Made by a program: the position numbers and the translations under genes
Part shown: positions 10,912 to 21,885 of the stretch, in pieces
Layout of the letters: each line of letters opens with the position of its first letter
Position numbering within the stretch: the first letter of the stretch is position 1
The notes under the pieces: model-generated
The model's database searches: none
Told to the model about the DNA's origin: nothing
The model's input: the letters and a program-made list of their open reading frames with translations, nothing else
NCBI GenBank assembly: GCA_905221605.1
Contig: CAJNDS010002190.1
Span: 1,425,288-1,489,287 of the forward strand
DNA: 64,000 nucleotides
Source: Symbiodinium natans
Lineage: Eukaryota > Sar > Dinophyceae > Suessiales > Symbiodiniaceae
Direction: 5' to 3'

Positions 10912-11022
10912 TCTTGTTAACGCCACGCGACCCGCCTTGAGCCTGGCCCAGCGCAGCTCCCTCAGCATGTGGAGCCCGCAACCACGAAGAGGACATGCGA
11001 AAGCCCTTCATCCCCAAGGTTC
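10912..11022. other. GC-rich island between opposed telomere-like arrays
   Basis: About 110 bases of high-GC, non-repeat sequence flanked by CCCTAAA on the left and TTTAGGG on the right. Its first 60 bases match the island at 17807-17890 (shared TTAACGC, ACGCGACCCGCCT and GGCCCAGCGCA). It may be a coding exon; both strands have short open frames but I recognise no protein. Confidence 0.35.
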
Positions 11023-11291
11023 GGGTTTAGGGTTTAGGGTTTAGGGTTTAGGGTTTAGGGTTTAGGGTTTAGGGTTTAGGGTTTTTAGGGTTTGTAGGGT
11101 TTATAGGGTTTATAGGGTTTATAGGGTTTATAGGGTTTATAGGGTTTATAGGGTTTATAGGGTTTATAGGGTTTATAGGGTTTATAGGGTTTATAGGGTT
11201 TATAGGGTTTATAGGGTTTAGGGTTTTTAGGGTTTATAGGGTTTATAGGGTTTATAGGGTTTATAGGGTTTATAGGGTTTATAGGGTTTTG
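11023..11291 (+). repeat. TTTAGGG array passing into a TTTATAGGG array
   Basis: About nine units of TTTAGGG (11023-11085) change abruptly into a 9-base variant, TTTATAGGG, which repeats about 20 times to 11291 with one return to TTTAGGG near 11216-11232. The switch to a homogeneous longer unit shows local amplification of a mutated telomere-like unit. Confidence 0.95.
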
Positions 11292-11661
11292 AGGGTTTAG
11301 GGTTTAGGGGTTTGGTGTCTAAGGCACTGTAGCTTTCCTCGGGCCTCATAATGCCCTCCAGGCGCCCCGAGGTTAACAAGCACCCCCCTCCCCCCAACAA
11401 ACCTGTAACGGCTTGCGCAAAACACTTGCATCGCGTTCGGGTGAGATGCCCAGGCAGGGCTTGTTCGGGGTTTATAGGGTTTAGGGTTTATTAAGATTCA
11501 GGCTTGAGGGTTTAGTGGGGGTTGGTTTGGTGTGGGGAGGGGCGGGGTTTGGGGGGGCGCCCTGGGTTTCAGGGAGGGTACGAATTTGCAGTTGGTAGGC
11601 AAGTGGTGCAATTTCTCTCTTTCCAAAATCCCATGCCTGTGCCCAAAGGACCTGCTGGCGG

Positions 11662-13638
11662 ATGCCCAGAACTCTCCAAGTCGTGGTGCTGCCGCAACCC
11701 GGCCCGATCGCGCCACCGACGCCGGCCAGCATAGCAGGTGGAACAAAAGCTCCCTGTGGGGAGTGTGAAGAGCTGCGGCAGATGCAGCTTCAACTTGCCA
11801 GAGATGGCATTGCAGATGAGCTCGAGCTTCTATTGCACAGACCAGCACCTCCCGACGAGGACGCTCTGCGGCTTGCGTCGGAGCGTGGGCACAAGGACTG
11901 TGTGGCCCTGCTCCTCGAAGCTACCGCCAATCCAAACTCCTGGCACTGCTTACACTGGTATGAATTCAGCGTCTTGTGGCTTGCTTGTCGGCAGGGGCAT
12001 ACGGGGGTGGTGCAGATCCTTCTGGATGCCAACGCCGATCCACACTCATTGTGCCCATACAACCCTCTGGACTCATTCGACAGCCTGCTCATCGCTGACG
12101 GCCATGGTGGTCAATACCAGACGCCCCTGTGGATTGCATCCTGGAAAGGCCACTTGCCAGTGGTGCGCCTGCTGCTCCAGGCGGGTGCAGACAAGAACCA
12201 GGGGCACTATGATAAAGCCACACCTCTCTACGTTGCAGTGCACCGCGGCAACTTGGAGCTTGTCGAGGCCTTGCTTCAGTCTGCTGCGGACGTGAACCAG
12301 CCTGCCATCTTTGAGAGGACACCGCTGCTTGAAGCATGCTCGTGTGGTGAGGTTGGGGGTGTGCGAAAAGAGGGGCGATCCCCCAGTCTATATCCCAAAT
12401 AGTAGGATTCCCTGATAATCAGGACCCCAATTTAAGGTACCCCTAGTTTCGGAAACCCCCAGGTGGCCATTGCTCACAGGTTGCTGGGCGCTAGGGCCGA
12501 TGTGAACAAATCGACGGATTCTGGAGGGTTGATGGGGGTGCCTGGGACGATAGGTGTCCCTGATATGGGAGCAGTGGCGTGGGGCGAAGACACCTCGCCG
12601 GTTTCGCCACTTTGGCTGGCATCCTACTTGGGCCATGTGGAGATGGTCTCGTTGCTGCTGGAGGCTGGTGCAGACATGGACAAGCCCAACAGCGCAGAAG
12701 TGTCGCCTCTCTGCGCTGCGTACTTTCGAGGCAACATCGGTGTCGTGAAGCTCTTGCTCGGGGCGCGGGCGACCGTGGATCCAGTGAATGTGGGATTCCG
12801 AGATCTGGCTGACTCGCTGCTATTCCATGCCGCCGCAGGAGGTAACACTGAAGTAGTCTCGTTGCTGCTGGAAGCGGGCGTGGACAAGGAAGATGGCAGT
12901 TGTGACGGCAAGCCGCCTCTCTGGGGTGCCGCTGAAGCAGGCCATGTGGATGTTGTCCGACTGTTGCTCGCAGCCGGCGCCAACAAAGACGCTGTCGACA
13001 GCACCTTCTTTGAGGAAGATGATGCCGCGTTCGAGGAATGTTACCAGGACACGCCTTTGTGGATCGCGTCACGGCAAGGCCATGCCGATGTGGTGTCTGC
13101 GTTGTTGCAGGCGAAGGCGGATGCAGAGCTGCCCAACATCGACGGCCAGTCTCCCCTTTGGATTGCATCGAAGCATGGCCACGGAGAGACGGTACGCCTA
13201 CTCCTCCTGGCCTGCGTGGAGGTGAACCGCAGTTGTGAGAGCCAGTCGCCACTATGGGTGGCCTCCGTGGAGGGCCACAAGGAGGTGGCCTTCTGGCTGC
13301 TGGTCGCCGGCGCGGATCCGGAGTGCACTGCGCAACATGGCGACGGCGGCTTCATGTCCGCTCTCGGCCTGGCGGCCGCCGAGGCACACACAGGGGTTCA
13401 AAGCTTGCTTCTTGCAGCCAGCCGAAAGTTGGCTGATGAGTGCCAGGCCGTGGAGCAGGGAATGGAACTTGATGTGTGGTTGTTGTCTCTTGCGAAGACG
13501 GTGCCGCTTGAAATCTCACCGCAGCTTGGCGATCCTCCATGGCCTCGTCGCGTGTCAGATTTCCTTCATCTCCACTCTATTTCCTCACGCACCGCACAGC
13601 CGGCGACACCAGAACGCAAGAAGGCAAGGCTACAGTAG
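11662..13638 (+). CDS. ankyrin-repeat protein, two exons (11662-12351, 12463-13638)
   Basis: Joining the two exons gives 621 residues from the ATG at 11662 to TAG at 13636-13638. After a 45-residue N-terminus, about 13 ankyrin repeats follow, with clear TPLWIA..GH..VVxLLLxAGAD motifs (for example near 12120-12200, 12600-12680 and 13050-13130). The C-terminal 80 residues are not repeat-like. The intron splits the fifth repeat: exon 1 ends CSCGE, exon 2 starts VAIAHRLL, and the joined repeat has exactly the 16 residues expected between its Gly and the GADVN-like end. Donor GT, acceptor AG, phase 0. Ankyrin repeats bind proteins; no enzymatic domain is visible, so the partner and role are unknown. 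Dinoflagellate genomes have many such proteins. The exact N-terminus is uncertain because an upstream exon could exist. Confidence 0.85.
12352..12462 (+). mobile_element. intron of the ankyrin gene formed by a dispersed inverted-repeat element (family J)
   Basis: 111-bp GT-AG intron. Its ends are imperfect inverted repeats: the left begins GTTGGGGGTGTGCGAAAAGA, and the reverse complement of the right begins CTGGGGGTTTCCGAAACTAG. Its right 70 bases match 16683-16749 almost base for base (CCAAATAGTAGGAT..., CCCTAGTTTCGGAAACCCCC). So the intron is a member of a dispersed element family. Confidence 0.8.
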
Positions 13639-13870
13639 ATGACATATGGGTTTGGGGTCCTGGCTTTTTCAAGCAACTTGTGTGCAGCACGTCCTAGTGC
13701 TTGGCATCATATTAGCAAAGAGGTGAGGAAGCGCACTTCTCAGACACTATTGGACCCTTGACGACTCTGAAGTGAGTGCCTGCGCCATAAGACCGCGCAC
13801 TTCGAAATTCACATGAAACCCTGCATGGCCCGAAACAATGTGTCACTATATAGTTTCGGGTATTTGGGTT
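13639..13870. other. 3' flank of the ankyrin gene
   Basis: About 230 bases of unique sequence after the stop codon, presumably 3' UTR. No AATAAA-like poly(A) signal is seen and no reading frame stands out. Confidence 0.4.
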
Positions 13871-13996
13871 TACAATTAAGGGCCCCCTAGTTATACATAG
13901 GGTTATAAGGAGCCCTAAATTGAGTTGTAAGTCTTACTGTGTAGGTTATAACTTCCTTATCTAAGGTTAGTATAGTAAGGGGGCCCCTACTTGTAG
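13871..13996 (-). mobile_element. inverted-repeat element family A, copy 1
   Basis: Ends TACAATTAAGGGCCCCC and GGGGGCCCCTACTTGTAG form terminal inverted repeats. The interior (GTTATAA, GTAAGTCTTACTGTGTAGG, CTAAGGTTAGTATAGTAAGG) is the reverse complement of copies at 23551, 26391 and 38402. Non-autonomous; no coding capacity. Confidence 0.8.
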
Positions 13997-14373
13997 GTCA
14001 GGGCTTAGGGTTTGGGGTATTAGGTTGTAGGTAAAAGGCCCCAAACACGAACGCAAAGACAGGGTGTTCCTCTTGTGCCAGCGGGCCAAACAAACCAAGC
14101 TGGGGCTCTGCTCCAGCGGTCATCGACGTGGCAGGGGGACTGCTGCGGCCGCCTGGGTACATCTGAAAATGACTGTTTGGGTTTAGGGTTAGGGTTTAGG
14201 GTTCAGTATTATGGGCCTTTCGGGTATAGGGTTTGGGGTTTAGGGTTTAGGGTTATAAGGTTTTAGGGTTGAGGGCCGCTCGCTCCGGCAGGGGATGAGT
14301 TGGTTCCCCAGACCCTTCAACGCAGATCTGTGGACGTGCCGTGAGAAACCCCATCAGACGAGGCCCATACAGG

Positions 14374-14536
14374 CTTGGTAGCCCAGCAGTATCCTTTACC
14401 CTTTTTTTTTGTTTCTAGGGTTTAGGGTTTAGGGTTTAGGGTTTAGGGTTTAGGGTTTAGGGTTTAGGGTTTCCCTTGTAAAGTCACCAACCAAAAAAGG
14501 GTGCCCTTATGATAGTATGGTTACTGGGCGACTAAG
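14374..14536. mobile_element. element family D, copy 1, with an internal TTTAGGG array
   Basis: Starts CTTGGTAGCCCAG and ends CTGGGCGACTAAG, the family D terminal inverted repeats. The interior has the family core (AACCAAAAAAGGGTGCCCTTAT, ATAGTATGGTTACTGGGC). Where other copies read TTTAGGTTCCCTT, this one has a run of about eight TTTAGGG units (14417-14473) followed by TTCCCTT. Confidence 0.8.
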
Positions 14537-15790
14537 CAGGGCTTTCTTTCAAGGGATGAAGACGCGTCCCCCCAAAGGTCGTACCCCAAAAGACTCCCCT
14601 TCACATACTCCTAATAAGGCCCTTATATTCCCTCAGGGATCGTGAAGAAAAGAGACCCCAAAAGAAGAGGCACAGAAGCCCAAAGGGTCCGAGGTACTGT
14701 TATGGGGGGGGATACTTCCCCAAATCATAATAGTAGTTCCTAGAAAAGAAACCCTACATCCTATGTAGGTACTTAGGACCCTTTGGGAAAGGGCTTTCTT
14801 CTACTTCCTGGGTTGCTGCAGGGTAGGTACCTCATAAGCCCGAAGCCCTAAAATCCTCTAATTTCAACACAGAGCCTCGAGGCCGAAATCACATCAGATG
14901 TTGCTTCTGGGTTAGGGCTTAGGGTTTCAAGTGTGTGTTCAGTTCAGGCTGTTGAGGTTGGTAGGGTTTGCGCTTTTGTGTTGCTTTTGTGCATCTAAAG
15001 CGTCCCTGCTGCGAGTCTTCGTCTCGCCGGCCGCTCACGGGACGCTCCACCAGAAGCGCAACGCTTGGCCCCTGGAATCAGCCTAAACCCTAAACCCTAA
15101 ACCCTAAACCCTAAACCCTAAAAGCCTTCTGGCGCTTTGAGGCTTGAGGGTTTACGGTACCTGACCAGACTCGAGCTTGATTTTCTCTTCTAAAACGGCT
15201 TGTATACTCGACGCTTGAACGTTTTAGGGTTTAGGGTTTGGGGCTTAGGGGTTTAGGGTTTAGGGGTTTTAGGGTTTAGGGTTTAGGGGTTTAGGGGTTT
15301 AGGGGTTTAGGGGTTTAGGGGTTTAGGGTTTAGGGTTCAGGGTTCAGACGGCGGACCTTGGCCAAGGTCCTGGGCACCCTCATCTGCATGCCCTAAAGGC
15401 TCCGTCGATCGGAAGTGGCCAGGGCCTCTGCGTGGCTTTTCAGGATTTGGGGTGTGGGGCCAAACCCCAAACCCCAAACCCCAAACCCGAAACCCCAAAC
15501 CCTAAACCCTAAACCCTAAACCCTAAACCCTAAACCCTGAACCCTAAACCCTAAACCCTAAACCCTAAACCCTAAACCCTAAACCCTAAACCCTAAACCC
15601 TAAACCCTAAACCCTAAACCCTAAACCCTAAACCCTAAACCTAAACCATTCATTCGGGCTTAGGTTTTGAGTTTTGTGCGGATCTGCAGGGTTCAGGCTT
15701 TGTAGGTTTTGTGGTTCTGGTGCGCTTGTTGGGCATGCTGCCGAAGCTTAAAGAACAAAGAGGGCTACATGGTTGCACAGCTGTATTTGA
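14537..15790. repeat. repeat-rich non-coding stretch with arrays in both orientations
   Basis: Holds CCCTAAA x5 (15085-15122), a TTTAGGG/TTTAGGGG array (15222-15338) and a long CCCTAAA array of about 25 units (15464-15648). Between them lie GC-rich islands at 14990-15080 and 15340-15440. 14550-14870 is mixed sequence with no repeat array and no convincing frame. Confidence 0.7.
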
Positions 15791-15993
15791 GCTTTATCTT
15801 TGTATGCATATGCATATATACATGTGTACACACACATATATATATATATATGCTTATATATATATATATATATATTCACACCCATATACATATGTGTGTA
15901 TATAATACATACATACCTACATACATACATACATACATCCATACATACATACATACATACACACATACATACATACATACATACATACATACA

Positions 15994-16023
<30 letters not shown>
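15791..16023. repeat. TA/TACA microsatellite
   Basis: (TATA)n then a long (CATA)n tract of about 28 units at 15905-16023. The Tyr/Ile/His-only and Met/Tyr/Val/Cys-only open frames across it are simple-repeat artefacts. Confidence 0.95.
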
Positions 16024-16025
<2 letters not shown>

Positions 16026-16679
16026 GTCACACAAATAGTGTGTGTATTGCCAAATATGTGCTCCAAACCTAGTCCTTAATACAAGCATGTTTTTCTACAT
16101 ACCTTATATGCATACACCTTACACACATATACTTATATCCTTAGTAGCAACTTGTTCCTTTATGGTATTGACTGGCTTATTCGTGCACATCTTGCGACCT
16201 CTTGTGTGGAGGATTGTCGGGTGATTTGCGGAGCACGGCTGTTCCATTGGGAGACGCTGGGTGTGAAGGCTTCAGCTTCTCAAGTGTGTTGGTCAAGCCA
16301 GGCTTCAGGGTTGATGGTTCAAGATTTAGGGTTTAGGGTTTAGGGTTTAGGGTCCTGAAGGGAGGGGGTTTTCATGGGGGCAGGTACCTACGGAACCGTA
16401 GGGAAGCTTAGGGAGCCTCAGGGAGTAGTGGCGAGTATTCGGGAACCTTGGGTTACATACCCCCCTTGAACCCCCCTCCATCAAGAACCCCGACAATTCA
16501 AGGAGTGAGGGCTGCCATTTTTTGAACGCGCGTCAAGCGTTAGCTTTCTATTTGGCAGGTTCGTCCGAGTGCCGCCGATCAGCTATCTGCCTTCTGAGCC
16601 TGGGGGCCCTGGCCGAGATCTGGGGGTTTACGGAAGTTTAGGGTTTAGGGTTTGGGATTTAGGGTATATAGGGTTTAGG

Positions 16680-16752
16680 GCCCCCCAAATAGTAGGATCC
16701 CCTTATTATAAGGACCCCAAGAAGGTACCCCTAGTTTCGGAAACCCCCCATG
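16680..16752. mobile_element. family J element copy, partial
   Basis: Shares CCAAATAGTAGGAT, AAGGACCCCAA and GGTACCCCTAGTTTCGGAAA with the ankyrin-gene intron at 12394-12460. Only the right part is clear here; the left end runs into TTTAGGG units. It lies outside any recognised gene. Confidence 0.7.
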
Positions 16753-17139
16753 TAGTGCTGGAAACCAGCCCTTAGAACCCTAAACCCTAACCCCTGAAGG
16801 GTGGCGGGCTGTTGATAGAGTTCCCTCCCCAACATCATGCCCTCGAAGATTCTTCCTTGTTTTGAAAAATAATGCCACCAACGTAGCTAAATGTGCGGGT
16901 TTTGGACGTTCAGGGTTCCGGGCAGTCCTAGAGGCTTGACGGGGCGGGGCCATTTTGAGCTGACAAGCTGACATAGGTGTGGCGAAGGAAGGGAATAGTG
17001 GCAGGTTTAGAGTCTTACAATGTTGACTTCACATTAGTAAGCCCCCCCCCCCCCTTGGTTGATCAATCTTTTCGGCCAGGGCCTCCTCAATTGCATTCGC
17101 CTAAATCCTGGTAGGATTTTCTATTAGTTTTAGTATTAG

Positions 17140-17232
<93 letters not shown>
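17140..17232. repeat. (TAG)n microsatellite, about 31 units
   Basis: Uninterrupted GTA/TAG trinucleotide repeat of 93 bases. One strand reads as stop codons in one frame. Confidence 0.97.
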
Positions 17233-17637
17233 CCAGCAAGCTCTAAACTCCCGCCCCTTAAACTTATAAGTTTAAGCAACCTGGAACATCTCCCTCAAAC
17301 AAATTAGGAACAAGCGTGATTTTATCATTGTGGCGGCCGATATTATTGTGTTCCGGCCCCAGGGATTTTATTATTGTAGCGGGACTCACTAATGTGAAGT
17401 CAACATTAGCGCTTTTGGGGTCAAGGATTACTAGCCACTGGCCACGTCAGGTAACAGTGCACAGAGAGCCTCCGGCTCTCTCCGACCTCTCGATTTTTTT
17501 GGGGGTAGGTTAGTTACCTCGATACTCCCGGGTAGCACCTCGAGGGAATCTGGGTCGCATTGCTCTTTAGGTTTTCAGGCATTTTCAGGTTTGATTGCCA
17601 TGTGCCGTCCGTTTGCTTGGCGTAGACTCTTTCTTAG

Positions 17638-17727
17638 TCTCTCTCTCTTTCTCTCTCACACTGACTTTGTCTCTCTCTCTCTCTCTCTGTCTCTCTACTG
17701 TCTCTCGCTCTCTCTCTCTCTCTCTCT
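17638..17727. repeat. (TC)n-rich tract
   Basis: Imperfect CT/TC repeat interrupted by TGTCTC and ACTG. A pyrimidine tract of this kind on the plus strand could act as a splice-acceptor region, but no adjacent exon is recognised. Confidence 0.9.
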
Positions 17728-17806
17728 GAACCCTATAAACCTTATGAACCCTACAAGAACCCTATTTTAAAAAAACCCTATAAGACCCTACAGAAAAACT
17801 AATTTT

Positions 17807-17890
17807 AACGCTACGCGACCCGCCTCGGCCCGGCCCAGCGCATCCGCGTGAGCATGGTGATTCCGCAGCACCCAAGTCGCTGGACCCCAA
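17807..17890. other. GC-rich island paralogous to 10916-11000
   Basis: Shares TTAACGCTACGCGACCCGCC (one mismatch) and GGCCCAGCGCA with the earlier island, then weaker similarity up to CACCCAAG. It precedes a TTTAGGG array at 17900, like the first. A one-base length difference within the shared part argues against both copies coding in the same frame. Confidence 0.4.
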
Positions 17891-18513
17891 GCAATAAGGG
17901 TTGGGTTTAGGGTTTAGGGTTTAGGGTTCCGGGTTTATGGTTTATGGTTTAGTTTAGGATTGAGGGCTTAGGGCTCAAGGTTCACGCTTTGGGGTTTAGG
18001 GTTTTTTTGGGAGTAGGGTTCAAGACGGCTGACAACCAAAACACCTCCGGCCGAGGCCTCGGCGGATTAAGGCCCTGTAGACACCCACAAATCCCTAGAC
18101 GCGAAACTCCTGTGCCCTGGCAGGGTCTCGGCCAGCGAAGCCCGACGTGAGCTGACGAAGGCGGATGGGCCCGGCTTGGCACGAGATGTCAGGACACGCG
18201 CTTCAAGGGCTTAATAGGGTTTATAGGGTTTAGGGATACTCGCTAGGGTTTAGGGATACTCGCTTTAAGGATGCAGGGCATAGAACTTAATTCAAGGTGT
18301 TCATGTACGATTGAGGGGTGCGAGGCCTCTGGGTCTTGGATTCGGCTCCCTGCTGCAGCCCCCGCAAAACCTTCGAAGGACAGCCGAGAAGCCCTACCAA
18401 ACTAGACTTTTCAGTTTGGGATTGCAGGTGTACCGTACCACCTCATTGCTGTAGGGCCTGAAAACAAACTCGCACCTGGAAGGCCTAACCCTCTTAGGCC
18501 CGAAACTCTCAAC

Positions 18514-18727
18514 CCTCAAACCCTAAACCCTAAACCCTAAACCCTAAACCCTAAACCCTAAACCCTAAACCCTAAACCCTAAACCCTAAACCCTAAACCC
18601 TAAACCCTAAACCCTAAACCCTAACCCCTCAACCCTAAACCCTAAACCCTAAACCCTAAACCCTAAACCCTAAACCCTAAACCCTAAACCCTAAACCCTA
18701 AACCCTAAACCCTAAACCCTAAACCCT
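18514..18727 (-). repeat. long CCCTAAA array, about 30 units
   Basis: The longest near-perfect interstitial telomere-like array of canonical units in the window, with one CCCTAACCCCTCAA interruption near 18620. Flanked by unique sequence on both sides. Confidence 0.97.
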
Positions 18728-21700
18728 GACCTGACCCCAAGAATCCGAACCCGGAACATGAACAAGCAACATCGCCCTACGATCCCTAAAGCCTAAAGCC
18801 CAAACATCTAAACCTCCTCCTTCGACCCCATGTCCCGGGACCTACTGCAGTGCCTCAAGCCTACACACTAAACCTTAAACCCTAAATCCCACAAAAGTCC
18901 CACTCCTGGACCCGAACGAATCAGACGTCCTCCGGCAACAGCAGGGCTTTAGGGTTTGGGGTATAGGGCCTATTAGGGTTTAGGGTTGAGTAGGCTGGGG
19001 GCTTAGGGTTGAGGGTGCTTGGGTTAAGGGGCCACACCATTTCTAAGCCAATTCCCCAAGATTTGCGGGCGGAAGCCCCCCTAAACCCCAAACCCTAAAT
19101 CCCCCTAAACCCCCCCTAAGCCCCAAACCCTAATCCCACATCCCTTTGAGCCCCTCATCCCCCGATTGTCCCCCTGGTCGAGACGCTTGGGATGAGCACC
19201 TTGCAGAAGGCCCCACGTTGGGGGACCCGGCCCCTGCAGCAAGTCTCTACCATCTTCAGGGCATTTAGGGTTGGGTTGCAATTTTTCGAGTTATTCTCAG
19301 TACTCTTCTCAGTATCCTTGTTCTCCTTTTCATTGTATCTTTTTCTGGCCGGATTCGGGATTCAAGTTTAGGGCTTCATTTTTTTTGTGGGCTAGGGTTC
19401 AGCTCGCAGGAGGAGTTAGGGTATGGGAGGCTGTAAGACCTCCAAACTTTATATTAAGCCCCTAAACCCCAAACTCGAAACCCTAAACCCCAAACTCGAA
19501 ACCCTAAACCCCTAAACCCCTAAACCCTGAACCCTAAAGGCTTTTGAAATGCATCTGAGCAAAGTCTGTTGACCCATCGCCAAAGCCAGCTTTCAGACGT
19601 ACAGTTCTTTGTGTGAACATGCGAAGCCTCCTGTCACGGATTGTAGTTGCTGCTTTTGCACAGTTCAACAAGGGAGCCCCATAAATCATGAATCCTAAAC
19701 ACGAAGCCTTAAACCCTGAACCCTGAACCCTAAACTGAAGGGACAAAGGTTACTTGATGGAGTCGTGGTTAATGCGTTCGCCTTACTAAGGGCTTCCTGG
19801 CAACCCAGCAAGGCCCCAAGAACTCTGGGAGCTTAAGCTCCACAACAGGTCTGGCCTCCCTTTTGCTGGATTAACCTTGGTTCGGTTCAGTTTCGGGTTT
19901 AGGGTTTAGGGTACCTTTGGTGAAGTTAAGGGACTTGTAACCAAAACACTCTACCGCCCGAAGCCCTAAATCGAGATGCGCGAGGGTTCGGGTTTAAGGG
20001 TTTAAGGGCTCAAGGTTTAAGGGTTTCAGGGGTTAGTGGCTTAGGGTTCCAGGGTTTAGGGTTCCAGAATCCAGAATCCAGAATCCAGGGTTTAGGGTTT
20101 AGGGTTTAGGGTTTAGGGTTCAGGAAACCCGGAAGTATGCTTTAAGGGCCTCAAGCCCTATAAACCCAGCTTCTCTCCCAGCCCAAGGCTTGACGAAAGG
20201 CGCCCTCGAGATGATCACCGCTGCAGGCTGGGGCATGTTGGGCATGCAGTCAGAGTTGAGGGTTTAGGGTTCAGGGTTTAGGGTTTGGGGTTTGGGGTTC
20301 GGGGTTTGGGGTTTGGGGATTTAGGGTTTGTTTAGGTGCGCGGAGGTTTAGGTTTTCGGGGGCTTTAGCTTCCTATTTGGCAGGGTGAGGCGCTGCTTGT
20401 TCTCGTCCTATGCCGGATTATGGAGAAACAAGAATCGGGGGTCGTTAAACCCTATACCCTAAACCCAACCTCAGGGTTTAGGGTTTAGAGTTTAGGGCAG
20501 AGGCCATGAAATACCGAGCCCTGAAGCCTTCCGCCTATAAACCCTTAGAGAAGCAGCGGTTGAGTGTTAAAATTTCAGTGGGCCCTAAGTATGATGCCCC
20601 AAACCGGAAAGGCCTAACCCCTATTAAGGACTGTCAGCAAAAGGGAGAGCATCACGGGAACATCCCAACCCTAAACCCTCAACCCTAAACCCCAAACCCC
20701 AAACTCTAAACCCTAAACCCTGAACCCTGAACCCTAAACCCTGCAACCCCTGAACCCTGAACCTAAGCTGTACAGCGCCAGGTACCGCTGGTGGCTACCT
20801 GAACTTCCAGAGTGCGACCAGCGTGCTTGGGGACCCTAAACGCTGACCAGACACTAACCCTGAACCCTAAACCCAAAACCCTAGACCCTAAGCCCTAAAC
20901 GAGCCGGCCACAAGGACCGAGCACTGTGAATACATGAGCACTGAATAAACACCGTGTACAAATGCTGAACTATATTTCTATAGAGAGAGACCCACATCCT
21001 CCTCTATCTATCTATATATGTATATATATATATATATGTATGTCTGTACACCTTTTTGTTCACCGGACCCTGCATTAGAAGAAAGCCTAGAAACCCTTCA
21101 TATGCCCTGTACAACCTTGCACCGTTTAAGGAGCATCGTAGCTCTGCGTTGAGGGTGTAAGCTCATCCTCTCGAAGCCCGACTTTATCTGTTGTTCGGGG
21201 TTTAGGTTTAGGGTTTAGGGTTTAGGGTTTAGGGTTTAGGGTTTAGGGTTTAGGGTTTAGGGTCAGGGTAGCAGTCGCAGTCGCCGACACCTGAGCTCTA
21301 GCTTCGAGCTCTCACGGGGCTCGGTGTTTGGCGGGCTCCTAAACCCTAAATCCCTAAACCCCTAAACCCTAAACCCCTAAACCCCTATAGCACCCTAAAC
21401 CCCAACCGCAAACCCTACACCTCTAAACTGGGCTGTCGGCATGACTGAGCTGTGGTAACCATAGTTGTGGAACACTTACTGACGGTATTCCCTTACGATC
21501 CCTTTATCAGGGTACTATCAAAACCCCTGTGCGAATTATAAAGGCCCCTATGTTATTTTGGCCGGCCTGTCTGAAGGGCCCCGACTATGAACAGCACCTG
21601 TCAGGGGACTCGGATCTTGGGGAGCAGCCAGTCGCCTGTAGCCTCTCAGGGATTTAGGGTTGCGGGGCTTTAAGGTGACAAAGTTCACCTTAAACCCTAA

Positions 21701-21791
21701 GCTTGAACCCGAATACCCTAAACCCTAAACCCTAAACCCTAAACTTGAACCCTGAACCCTATAAACCCTAAACCCTGAACCCAAGCCCAAA
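18728..21791. other. non-coding stretch with short telomere-like arrays
   Basis: Repeated short runs of CCCTAAA or TTTAGGG (19090, 19450-19530, 20090-20125, 20255-20330, 20680-20760, 21198-21264, 21715-21780) separated by 100-300 bases of unrelated sequence. An AT microsatellite lies at 21003-21040. The segment 20580-20667 has a decayed family C end (CCCTATTAAGGACTGT, GGGAACATCCC). No gene recognised. Confidence 0.6.
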
Positions 21792-21885
21792 ACGCGCCAC
21801 GCGGCAGATTGGTCCATCACGGATGACTACATCGAGGCGCTTCTGGAGGCACATGACGGCCCGGCACCCGGTGCAGCGTCCCAGG
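21792..21885 (+). other. coding-like exon island
   Basis: Between CCCTAAA units on the left and CAG followed by GGTTTAGGG on the right. The plus frame reads HAADWSITDDYIEALLEAHD and continues GPAPGAASQ with no stop, a protein-like acidic composition. Possible exon of an unidentified gene whose introns carry the flanking arrays. No family recognised. Confidence 0.4.

Noticed and set aside
15905-16023. CRISPR-like array
   Set aside because: Direct repeats without spacers; a simple microsatellite. No cas-like genes and the genome is eukaryotic.
15709-16072. ORFs of Tyr/Ile/His/Thr or Met/Tyr/Val/Cys
   Set aside because: Produced by the CATA microsatellite; no real coding signal.
18514-18727. 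True chromosome end
   Set aside because: The array has unique sequence on both sides and similar arrays occur in both orientations throughout the window.
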